Positions 1 through 5,324 of a DNA stretch of 5,324 bases are shown here, piece by piece. Source of the stretch: Phycisphaerales bacterium UBA1926 (GTDB lineage Bacteria > Planctomycetota > Phycisphaerae > Phycisphaerales > UBA1924); assembly GCA_002337215.1 (NCBI GenBank), contig DDFO01000003.1:116725-122048 (forward strand), written 5' to 3'. Made by a program: the position numbers and the translations under genes. The stretch's first letter is position 1, and every line of letters starts with the position of its first letter. The notes beneath the pieces were generated by a model. That model did not search any database and was not told the DNA's origin. It was given only the letters and a program-made list of their open reading frames with translations.

Positions 1-2589
1 CTCGATCGTCGAGACGAAGTAGGGATCGAGCGAGGACTCGGCCGAGCCCGCGAGGACCGACGCGAGCCGGGCGGCGTCGGCGGCACGCTCGCCCGCTTTC
101 GCCTTCTCGGCCTGCTTGATCTTCTCGGCCAGGCCCGCGAGTTCTTTGCGGAGTTCGGCCTTGCGCGCGGCGGGCAGCGTCATCTCGTCGATCTGGACGG
201 CGAGGTCGTGCTGCTCGCTCTTGAGGTCGTCGCCCTTGAGTTTCGATGCGGCCTCGATGCGGCCCGCGAGCGTGTCGGCCGCGGCGTGCGCCGCCATCGC
301 CGCGGCGCCGGTGAGCCCGACGACCCGGCGGATGCCCTTGGCAACGGCCTCCTCCTGCACGAGCGCGAACGCCTTCGCCTCGCCCGTTGAGACGAGATGC
401 GTGCCCCCGCAGAATTCGACGCTCAGGTCCGCCCACTTCTCCTCCGCGGGGTTCGCGATGAGATCATCGACCTTCGCCCCGATCGAGACGACGCGGACGG
501 GATCGGGGTACGTCTCCCCGAACACGGCCCGCAGCCCGTTGATCTCGCGGGCCCTGGACAGTTCCGCGAGATCGGCGTGGACAGGCAGATCCGACGCGAT
601 CGCATCGCGGACGATCCGCTCGGTCTGCCCCAACTGCTCGGGTGTCACCGCGCCGTTCTGCGTGAAATCGAAGCGGAGTTTGGAGTCGTCGACGAGCGAG
701 CCTTTCTGATCGACCACGCCTCCGAGCACGCGCCGCAGCCCGAGGTTGAGCAGGTGCGTCGCGGTGTGATTCGAGGCGATGGACAGCCTCCGGTCGCCGT
801 CGAGCGTGCAGACGACGTCGTCGCCCACGCGGATCTCGCCCTTCTTGACCCGCCCGATGTGCATGACGAAGCCGCCGAACGACTGGGTGTCCTCGACGAT
901 GAACGTGCCGCCGTTGCCCTGGTTCTTGCCGATCCCCGACTTGGCTTCGCGCGAGACGCTGATCTTCCCGGAGTCGGCGACCTGCCCGCCCATCTCCGCG
1001 TAGAAGTTTGTCTTGTCGAGGATCACGCCGACGCGACGCATCCCCGCGATGTTCGTATCGACCCACTCGTCGAAGTTTTTGCCGTCCCAGATCGCGCGGA
1101 CGGTCGCTTTGATCTCACGCCCGTGGAACTTGTCGGCGTCGGCGGTTTCCTTGACATTCATGTGCCGGAGCCCGGCGACGGCCTCGGCGTCGAGCGTGAT
1201 GCCGGCGTCGCCGCCGCTCTTCGCGCCCGCGCGGGAGCGGGACTTCTGCGCCTCCATCGCGGTCTCGAAGCCCTTGACGTCCACGGTCATCCCGCGTTCT
1301 TCCGCCATGAGCATGGTGAGGTCCACCGGGAAGCCGTACGTGTCGTAGAGCTTGAACGCGTCCTCGCCGGAGATCTCTCCGCCCTCGCCCGCGGTCTGGG
1401 CGGCCTCGCCGAAGAGCGTGATGCCGCGGTCGAGCGTCTTGCCGAAGCTCTCTTCCTCGTCGTAGATCAGGTCGATCACGCGCTGCGGGTCGCGCTTCAG
1501 TTCCGGGAACGCCTCGCCCATGTGCTCGACGACGACCGGCACCAACTGGCTGAAGAAGCCCGGCTTCGCGCCCAGGGTCTGCCGACCAAACCGGACGGCC
1601 CTTCTCAGGATCCGACGCAGCACATACCCGCGGCCCTCGTTGCCGGGGACGGCTCCGTCGGTTAGCGCGATCGTCAGCGTGCGCACGTGGTCGGCGATGA
1701 CGCGGTACGCGGTATCGATCCCGTCGGCGTCCTCGCTCCCGAACCTGCCGCGGTAGCCGCGCGCGCCCGTGATGCGTTCGATCGCCCCGAAGATGGGCGT
1801 GAACAGGTCGGTGTCGTAGTTGGAGTCCACGCCCTTGAGGATGCCCGCGATCCGCTCGAGGCCCATCCCGGTGTCGATGTGCTTGTCGGGGAGGGGTTTG
1901 AGCGAGCCGTCCGCCTGCCGGTCGTACTGGATGAACACGAGGTTCCAGATCTCGATGACGTCCTCGACATCCGCGTTGACGCGCTTCGCGGCGTTCCGCC
2001 CCCCGCCGATCCGGTCGTAGTGCAATTCCGAGCACGGCCCGCAGGGACCCGTGTCGCCCATCTCCCAGAAGTTGTCCTTGACATCCCCCGGGATCACGCG
2101 GTTCTCGGGCAGGTGCTGGAGCCAGAAGTCACGGGCCTCGAGGTCGGGCCCGAGCCCGAGTTTCTCATCGCCCCCGAAGTAGGTCGCGTAGAGCCTTGTG
2201 CGGTCGATGCCCCAGACGTCCGTGAGCAGCTCCCACGCCCAGTCGATGGCTTCCTTCTTGAAGAAATCCCCGAACGACCAGTTGCCGAGCATCTCGAAGA
2301 ACGTGTGGTGATAGGTGTCCTTGCCCACGTCCTCGAGGTCGTTGTGCTTGCCCCCCGCTCGGATGCACTTCTGGGTGTTCACCGCCCGTTTCAGACCCGC
2401 GAGCGGGCTGTTCTCACCCACATTGCCGAGGAAGACGGGCTTGAACTGGTTCATCCCCGCGTTGGTGAACATCAGCGTCGGGTCGTCGTGCGGCACCGCG
2501 GGCGACGATGGCGTAAAGGTGTGCGCCTTGCCCTCGAAGAACTCGATGAACGATCGGCGCACGGCGGCGGCGCTGGAGAGGCTGGTCAT
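1..2589 (-). CDS. alaS: Alanyl-tRNA synthetase, 3' end cut by window edge
   Basis: Cytoplasmic class II synthetase that activates alanine with ATP, charges tRNA-Ala, and hydrolyses mischarged Ser/Gly-tRNA-Ala. The frame stays open for 863 codons from the ATG at 2589-2587 to base 1. The catalytic core shows TLMFTNAGMNQF (residues 38-49), QKCIRAGGKHNDLEDVGKD (73 on) and GDTGPCGPCSE (about 177-187). A tRNA-recognition region follows, with GRGYVLRRILRRAVRFG near 317-333. The editing domain has HTATH (H608, H612) and CGGTH (C727, H731), the zinc/editing residues of the family. The visible end is a Lys/Glu/Ala-rich helical segment. The C-terminal globular C-Ala domain is absent because the window ends; roughly 100 residues are probably missing. 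The start is chosen for its GAGGA site 8 nt upstream; an in-frame ATG at 2610 has no comparable site. Several stretches (FGGDE, HYDRIGGGRNAA, GLRAVF.ETYPDPVRVVSIG) resemble eukaryotic AlaRS more than the E. coli enzyme. No disruption seen. Confidence 0.98.
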   Translation of the reverse strand, partial: MTSLSSAAAVRRSFIEFFEGKAHTFTPSSPAVPHDDPTLMFTNAGMNQFKPVFLGNVGENSPLAGLKRAVNTQKCIRAGGKHNDLEDVGKDTYHHTFFEMLGNWSFGDFFKKEAIDWAWELLTDVWGIDRTRLYATYFGGDEKLGLGPDLEARDFWLQHLPENRVIPGDVKDNFWEMGDTGPCGPCSELHYDRIGGGRNAAKRVNADVEDVIEIWNLVFIQYDRQADGSLKPLPDKHIDTGMGLERIAGILKGVDSNYDTDLFTPIFGAIERITGARGYRGRFGSEDADGIDTAYRVIADHVRTLTIALTDGAVPGNEGRGYVLRRILRRAVRFGRQTLGAKPGFFSQLVPVVVEHMGEAFPELKRDPQRVIDLIYDEEESFGKTLDRGITLFGEAAQTAGEGGEISGEDAFKLYDTYGFPVDLTMLMAEERGMTVDVKGFETAMEAQKSRSRAGAKSGGDAGITLDAEAVAGLRHMNVKETADADKFHGREIKATVRAIWDGKNFDEWVDTNIAGMRRVGVILDKTNFYAEMGGQVADSGKISVSREAKSGIGKNQGNGGTFIVEDTQSFGGFVMHIGRVKKGEIRVGDDVVCTLDGDRRLSIASNHTATHLLNLGLRRVLGGVVDQKGSLVDDSKLRFDFTQNGAVTPEQLGQTERIVRDAIASDLPVHADLAELSRAREINGLRAVFGETYPDPVRVVSIGAKVDDLIANPAEEKWADLSVEFCGGTHLVSTGEAKAFALVQEEAVAKGIRRVVGLTGAAAMAAHAAADTLAGRIEAASKLKGDDLKSEQHDLAVQIDEMTLPAARKAELRKELAGLAEKIKQAEKAKAGERAADAARLASVLAGSAESSLDPYFVSTIE

Positions 2590-2597
2590 GGGAGGGA

Positions 2598-2602
2598 TCC
2601 TC
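2598..2602 (-). promoter_or_regulatory. Ribosome binding site of alaS
   Basis: GAGGA on the minus strand, 8 nt before the ATG at 2589-2587. It decides between this start and the in-frame ATG seven codons upstream (2610-2608), which has only a weak CGGA in front of it. Most AlaRS proteins begin a few residues before the first helix, which also fits the downstream start. Confidence 0.7.
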
Positions 2603-2608
2603 GTCTGC

Positions 2609-2618
2609 ATTCCGGAAT
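2609..2618. repeat. 10-bp perfect palindrome ATTCCGGAAT
   Basis: Perfect two-fold symmetric 10-mer, 20-29 nt upstream of the alaS start codon, in an otherwise GC-rich leader. It could be an operator half-site pair or chance; no second copy is seen in the window. Confidence 0.3.
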
Positions 2619-2733
2619 CAGCGGGATCGTAGCCGGGGATCGGATCCGCACCCCCGCCGATGCCCCCCGATGTCGCCCCCGAGGTGCGATCGAGAGATGT
2701 CTACGGGGCGACGCCCGCATCTGCGAGCCCCGG

Positions 2734-2756
2734 GCCGACGGGCGGGGGCCGTCGGC
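2734..2756. other. GC-rich hairpin in the divergent intergenic region
   Basis: GCCGACGG (2734-2741) pairs perfectly with CCGTCGGC (2749-2756) around a 7-nt loop, an 8-bp GC-rich stem. No T-run follows on either strand, so it is not a standard intrinsic terminator. It lies about 145 nt upstream of alaS and about 95 nt upstream of the rightward gene, so it could be a leader structure or a separator between the two promoters. In such GC-rich DNA a stem this long may arise by chance. Confidence 0.4.
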
Positions 2757-2801
2757 GGAAAAGGTGGGGCGAGGCTCGACAACGAGACCACCTGGGCCGC
2801 G

Positions 2802-2830
2802 TGGAGAAGCCCGTGCGGCGGTCATAAAAT
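2802..2830 (+). promoter_or_regulatory. Candidate sigma70-type promoter for the first secreted-protein gene
   Basis: TGGAGA (2802-2807, 4 of 6 to TTGACA), a 17-nt spacer, then TAAAAT (2825-2830, 5 of 6 to TATAAT). CATAAAAT is the most AT-rich patch in this intergenic region. Transcription would start near 2837, giving a leader of only about 14 nt that begins at the ribosome binding site. Assigned from consensus match only; planctomycete promoters are not well characterised. Confidence 0.4.
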
Positions 2831-2832
2831 TC

Positions 2833-2851
2833 TGGTGAGAGGAGATCACCA
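2833..2851 (+). promoter_or_regulatory. Ribosome binding site inside a small hairpin
   Basis: AGGAG at 2840-2844, 6 nt before the ATG at 2851, is a good Shine-Dalgarno site and fixes the start. It sits in the 7-nt loop of a perfect 6-bp inverted repeat, TGGTGA (2833-2838) and TCACCA (2846-2851), whose right arm includes the A of the start codon. The binding site is seen directly; a regulatory role for the hairpin is inference. Confidence 0.6.
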
Positions 2852-3771
2852 TGTTGAGGGAGATGGCCGTTTTTGGTGTGTTCTTGTCTGCTGCCCTGGC
2901 TCCGGCGGGGGAAGGCGGGTCGGGGAAGCTCGTCGTCTTTGGTGATGAGTGGGTCGTCAGCGACGCCGCGTTCGACGAAGATCGGGCGGCCACGACCCAG
3001 TTCGCGCTCAATGTCGCCGAGTACTTCTCTCCGGGAGAGATCGGGTCGTTCCTCGTCTACAGCACCAACCCATACGCGTACGGCGTCGAGTTTTCCGGGG
3101 TGCTCGGAGCCGCGGGGCACGCCGTCTCGGTGAACCCGCCCGGGCTGGACTTCTCCGCCGACGGTCTGGCTTTGTACGACGGTGTCTTCCTGAGCGGCGG
3201 CCTGGGGTCCGGGCCCGCCAACGCCCCGGTTCTCGCCGAGTACATCGGGCGCGGGGGCTCGGTGATGGTGCTGGCCGGCACCGGGTCGCCCTTCGGCGGC
3301 GCGCCGGGCGAGGCCGCCGCGTGGAACCACCTGCTCACGACATTCGGCCTCGCGTTCGGTTCGACCTACTACGGGCTGCCCGCCGGTCCGACGCTGATCG
3401 ACCTGCCCCTCCTGCCGACCATCAGCCTGCTTGGGCGCAACCTCGATACGCTGCAGTGGGGGTACGGCCAGGAGGTGATCGTGACGGACCCGTCCGACCC
3501 GGCCGTGCGCCTGGAGCTGTCGGCGGACTTCGCCGGGCTCACCGAGCCGCCCCCGGGCGTGGTGATGGGGATCGCGGGCAGCTACAACATCCCGTCGTGC
3601 GCGCTGGCCGACATCGCCGAACCGTTCGGCGTGCTCGACCTTGCCGACATCACCGCCTTTGTCTCGGGCTTCCTGGACGCCGCCCCCTTCGCGGATCTGA
3701 ATGCGGACGGGCTGTTCGACCTGGACGACATCAACCTGTTCGTGAGTTCGTTCGTCGGGGGGTGCCCATGA
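2851..3771 (+). CDS. Secreted protein with amidotransferase-like region and C-terminal GC-type dockerin tail
   Basis: 306 residues, probably exported and attached at or outside the cell envelope; molecular function not known. Residues 1-19 form a short signal peptide (R3, hydrophobic 5-17, APA|G cleavage at 19/20). Residues 26-245 alternate strands and helices: LVVFGDEW (27-34), FLVYST (67-72), YDGVFLSGGLG (109-119), GGSVMVLAGTG (135-145). This pattern suggests a Rossmann-like fold similar to class I glutamine amidotransferases, and similar sequences occur, as I recall, in PEP-CTERM proteins. There is no cysteine in this region, so a classical Cys nucleophile is excluded. Residues 250-306 are a two-repeat dockerin-like tail: C250, degenerate loop from D254 with PFGVLDLAD, canonical loop DLNADGLFDLDD (282-293), final GCP. 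C250 and C305 are its only cysteines. The start is set by AGGAG 6 nt upstream. It is transcribed divergently from alaS; the next gene starts 144 nt after its stop. Confidence 0.85.
   Translation: MLREMAVFGVFLSAALAPAGEGGSGKLVVFGDEWVVSDAAFDEDRAATTQFALNVAEYFSPGEIGSFLVYSTNPYAYGVEFSGVLGAAGHAVSVNPPGLDFSADGLALYDGVFLSGGLGSGPANAPVLAEYIGRGGSVMVLAGTGSPFGGAPGEAAAWNHLLTTFGLAFGSTYYGLPAGPTLIDLPLLPTISLLGRNLDTLQWGYGQEVIVTDPSDPAVRLELSADFAGLTEPPPGVVMGIAGSYNIPSCALADIAEPFGVLDLADITAFVSGFLDAAPFADLNADGLFDLDDINLFVSSFVGGCP
3598..3768 (+). other. GC-type dockerin tail of the first secreted protein
   Basis: Residues 250-306. The first repeat reads DIAEPFGVLDLAD, one residue longer than a standard loop and lacking Asn/Asp at positions 3 and 5. 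The second, DLNADGLFDLDD, is a standard dockerin calcium loop (D282, N284, D286, D290, D293). Over its last 54 residues it matches the tail of the next gene at 38 positions. In cellulosomal dockerins such duplicated loops bind cohesin; the partner of this planctomycete version is unknown to me. Confidence 0.8.
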
Positions 3772-3903
3772 TCCATCCCGTCCGGTGAATCTAATAGGTC
3801 GAATGGGCTCATTTCGGTAGGGTGGTGGTTAGTCAACTCGGATGGCCGTTCGCAGTGTCACACCAAGGTGAAAGACATCTGACGCTCGGCGATATCTGAT
3901 CGG

Positions 3904-3909
3904 AAGGAG
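3904..3909 (+). promoter_or_regulatory. Strong ribosome binding site of the second secreted-protein gene
   Basis: AAGGAG, 6 nt before the ATG at 3916, close to the anti-Shine-Dalgarno consensus. The 144-nt gap before it (3772-3915) is less GC-rich than the flanking genes and long enough for its own promoter, but I find no well-spaced -35/-10 pair and no terminator hairpin with a T-run for the preceding gene. Confidence 0.75.
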
Positions 3910-3915
3910 ACCGGG

Positions 3916-4701
3916 ATGCGTGTACGAGTGCTCATTTCCGCCGCCGTCGCGGCCTGGCTGGCTGGTCCTGTCGCGGGGCAAGGCCTTCACGACCCCTCGT
4001 CCAACTATTTCCGAGCCGCGGACAGCCCGTTCGCTTCTCTTCCGTTTGGACCGGATGGGTTCGTCGTTGAGGACTTCGAGGACGGTGTGCTCGACGGACC
4101 AGTGGCCAGCGCGACCAACGGGGTCGTGCTGCTCAGAAGCGATGTGAACGGTGATTCAGTCGACGGCAACGATGGCACGATCGACAACAACGGCAACTCG
4201 GGCGGGGTCGTCACGGGCGCATTCTACTCGGCGGGTGCGGCGGCCCTGGAGTTTCTGTTCGCTCCCGAGCTCCCAGGAGGGCGACTCCCCACTCATGTCG
4301 GACTCGTCATGACCGACGCCCTCCAAAGCTCACCGATCACGCTCACGGCCTTCCGGGACGGCGTTGCTCTGGGCCAAGTCTCGGGGTTTCAGGTCGCGGA
4401 GTTGATCAACGTCTGCCTCGAAGATCGTTTCTACGGATTCATCGATCCCATCGGTATCGACCGGGTGATCCTGCAATCCGGACTCAGCACGGACTACGCG
4501 CTCGACCACCTGCAGTTCGGTCGTCTTCCCTGCATCGCCGACCTCGCTCCACCCTTCGGCGTCCTCGACCTCGCCGACATCAGCGCCTTCACCGCCGGCT
4601 TCCTCTCGATGGACGCCATCGCCGACCTCAACACCGACGGCCTGTTCGACCTGAGCGACATCAGCCTGTTCGTGACATCCTTTATCGCGGGCTGCCCGTG
4701 A
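3916..4701 (+). CDS. Secreted protein with PEP-CTERM-associated-type domain and GC-type dockerin tail
   Basis: 261 residues, predicted to be exported; role unknown. The signal peptide has R2 and R4, a hydrophobic core at 5-16 and a VAG|Q cleavage site at 21/22. Residues about 48-203 carry DFEDG (53-57), an acidic loop DSVDGNDGTID (80-90), LPTHVGLVMTD (124-134), EDRFYGF (169-175) and DHLQFG (197-202). From memory this set marks a beta-rich extracellular domain common on PEP-CTERM proteins, possibly ligand- or sugar-binding; that function is inference. The Asp-rich loop looks able to bind calcium. Residues 206-261 are the dockerin-like tail: C206, a degenerate repeat with PFGVLDLAD, a canonical loop DLNTDGLFDLSD (237-248) and terminal GCP. 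A third cysteine, C167, lies in the middle domain. Start chosen for AAGGAG 6 nt upstream. Its stop overlaps the next gene's start. Codons are distinctly more A/T-ending in the N-terminal half than in the tail. Confidence 0.88.
   Translation: MRVRVLISAAVAAWLAGPVAGQGLHDPSSNYFRAADSPFASLPFGPDGFVVEDFEDGVLDGPVASATNGVVLLRSDVNGDSVDGNDGTIDNNGNSGGVVTGAFYSAGAAALEFLFAPELPGGRLPTHVGLVMTDALQSSPITLTAFRDGVALGQVSGFQVAELINVCLEDRFYGFIDPIGIDRVILQSGLSTDYALDHLQFGRLPCIADLAPPFGVLDLADISAFTAGFLSMDAIADLNTDGLFDLSDISLFVTSFIAGCP
4531..4698 (+). other. GC-type dockerin tail of the second secreted protein
   Basis: Residues 206-261. The degenerate first repeat is DLAPPFGVLDLAD from D209; the second is a canonical calcium loop with D237, N239, D241, D245 and D248. 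Cys206 and Cys260 flank it and the chain ends in Pro. Synonymous positions differ widely from the tail of the upstream gene, so the pair is not a fresh duplication. Confidence 0.8.
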
Positions 4702-5228
4702 TGCGCAAACGCCCCGGCGACGTTCGTCGGACGGTCAACGAGCGCGCGCGAGCCGCCCGGGTTGAGCTGCGCCGCGTCACGCGGGACGATCTCGCCGTGT
4801 TGTTCGAGCACGAATCCGACCCCGAATCGGGCCGGCTCGCCGGCGTGAAGCCCCGCGATCGCGAGGCGTTCATCGCCCACTGGGAGCGGGTCATCGGAGA
4901 CGAGACGATCATCGAGCAGGCGATCGTCGTTGGCGGTGAACTCGCGGGCCGGGTCGCGTGCTTCGAGGCGGAGCACAACGGAACGCCGACCTGGATGCTC
5001 GGCTACTGGATCGGCCGGGAGCATTGGGGCAAGGGCGTCGCGTCCGCCGCGGTCGCGATGTTCCTCGCCGAGATCGATCGGCGCCCGCTGCTCGCCCGCG
5101 TGCTCGCGACCAACCCCGCGTCGATCCGCATCCTCGAACGCGCCGGCTTCACCCGCGTCGGTGAGACGCATGAACCCGAAACCGACCGATACACCGCGGG
5201 GCTCGTCCTCGACTACCGGCTCGCCTAA
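4701..5228 (+). CDS. GNAT-family N-acetyltransferase, RimJ/RimL type
   Basis: 175-residue cytoplasmic enzyme expected to transfer acetyl from acetyl-CoA to an amine; the acceptor cannot be told from sequence. The domain begins near VELRRVTRDDL (21-31). Motif A, LGYWIGREHWGKGVASAA (100-117), has the WGKGVA acetyl-CoA pyrophosphate loop. Motif B, NPASIRILERAGFTRVGE (138-155), is typical of the RimJ/RimL branch. No signal peptide or membrane segment. The first 20 residues are Arg-rich and outside the conserved domain. ATG 4701 overlaps the preceding TGA by one base (TGATG); a GTG at 4698, one codon upstream in frame, is equally possible and would add one residue. No good Shine-Dalgarno site is seen, so translation probably depends on coupling to the upstream gene. 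Length is normal for the family. Acceptors in this branch include ribosomal proteins, other proteins, antibiotics and small molecules, so a rim name is not justified. Confidence 0.92.
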   Translation: MRKRPGDVRRTVNERARAARVELRRVTRDDLAVLFEHESDPESGRLAGVKPRDREAFIAHWERVIGDETIIEQAIVVGGELAGRVACFEAEHNGTPTWMLGYWIGREHWGKGVASAAVAMFLAEIDRRPLLARVLATNPASIRILERAGFTRVGETHEPETDRYTAGLVLDYRLA

Positions 5229-5261
5229 TCGCGTTGAATGAAGTCGATTCCTCTCCCGAGC

Positions 5262-5280
5262 CCCTTGTTTTCTTCAAGGG
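5262..5280. other. Small hairpin downstream of the acetyltransferase gene
   Basis: CCCTTG (5262-5267) and CAAGGG (5275-5280) form a 6-bp stem with a T-rich 7-nt loop, 33 nt after the stop codon. No T-run follows on either strand. It could weakly terminate or protect the mRNA 3' end; a chance stem is possible. Confidence 0.35.
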
Positions 5281-5306
5281 CCCCGAATGTCCCCATCCCA
5301 ACGAGC

Positions 5307-5324
5307 CCCTCGCGCAAGCGAGGG
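5307..5324 (+). terminator. Probable intrinsic terminator stem, cut by the window end
   Basis: CCCTCGC (5307-5313), GCAA tetraloop (5314-5317) and GCGAGGG (5318-5324) form a perfect 7-bp stem closed by a GNRA loop. C5306 could extend it if base 5325 is G. Location about 80 nt after the last stop codon fits a terminator. The diagnostic T-run would lie beyond the window, and the symmetric stem could equally serve a convergent gene. Confidence 0.6.

Noticed and set aside
397..2838. Long open frames on the plus strand (397-1665 and 1687-2838) opposite alaS
   Set aside because: They lie antisense to a well-supported alaS frame. Their length follows from GC-rich third positions, and the translations resemble no family.
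3745..3771. PEP-CTERM sorting signal at the C-terminus of the first secreted protein
   Set aside because: No PEP motif, transmembrane helix or basic tail; the protein ends directly in Gly-Cys-Pro after the dockerin repeats.
2949..3788. 279-codon frame overlapping the first secreted-protein gene in another plus frame
   Set aside because: Arg-rich translation with no motif and no ribosome binding site; it is a shifted shadow of the gene that has a signal peptide and dockerin tail.
3769..3789. ATGA overlap suggesting a tiny gene directly after the first secreted-protein gene
   Set aside because: The frame is only about six codons before a stop and has no separate ribosome binding site.
3855..3878. 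Interrupted inverted repeat TGTC..CACC/GGTG..GACA in the 3772-3915 gap
   Set aside because: The inner stem would have a two-base loop and the outer arms an unequal internal loop, so it is not a convincing hairpin or operator.
3877..3899. Two ATCTGA copies 17 bases apart upstream of the second secreted-protein gene
   Set aside because: Only six bases each, with no symmetry or further copies; chance is likely.
4494..5171. 225-codon minus-strand frame across the second secreted-protein and acetyltransferase genes
   Set aside because: Antisense to two recognisable genes, no ribosome binding site and no family resemblance.

Overview
The window looks like a chromosomal segment of a high-GC planctomycete, most probably class Phycisphaerae. 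The main evidence is two adjacent secreted proteins that end in the same Cys-flanked, two-repeat tail (…PFGVLDLAD… / …DLNxDGLFDL… / …GCP). I recognise this from memory as the 'GC-type dockerin' tail of that group. GC-rich codon usage and Shine-Dalgarno-led starts fit. No mobile element, CRISPR array, tRNA or rRNA is visible.

Layout: (1) 1-2589, minus strand: alaS, alanyl-tRNA synthetase, 863 codons from a clear start; the C-terminal end lies beyond base 1. Its sequence is of the long, eukaryote-like type. (2) 2590-2850: divergent intergenic region with a GC-rich 8-bp hairpin, a plausible sigma70-type promoter reading right, and a small hairpin whose loop holds the next gene's ribosome binding site. 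(3) 2851-3771, plus: secreted protein with a Rossmann-like, class I glutamine-amidotransferase-like middle region lacking cysteine, plus the GC-type dockerin tail. (4) 3772-3915: 144-base gap with a strong ribosome binding site but no convincing promoter or terminator. (5) 3916-4701, plus: second secreted protein, with a region resembling an extracellular domain usually seen on PEP-CTERM proteins, plus the same tail. (6) 4701-5228, plus: GNAT acetyltransferase of the RimJ/RimL type whose start overlaps the preceding stop (TGATG). (7) 5229-5324: two hairpins, the last a perfect GNRA-loop stem that is probably a terminator cut by the window end.

How the genes relate: alaS is a housekeeping gene transcribed away from the rest. 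The two dockerin-tailed proteins share an export and probably an attachment route, but their functional regions are unrelated. The acetyltransferase is cytoplasmic and translationally coupled to the second of them; whether it acts on that protein is unknown. The most distinctive element is the paired dockerin-like tails, with one degenerate and one canonical calcium loop held between two cysteines. Nothing else here amounts to an evident new system.
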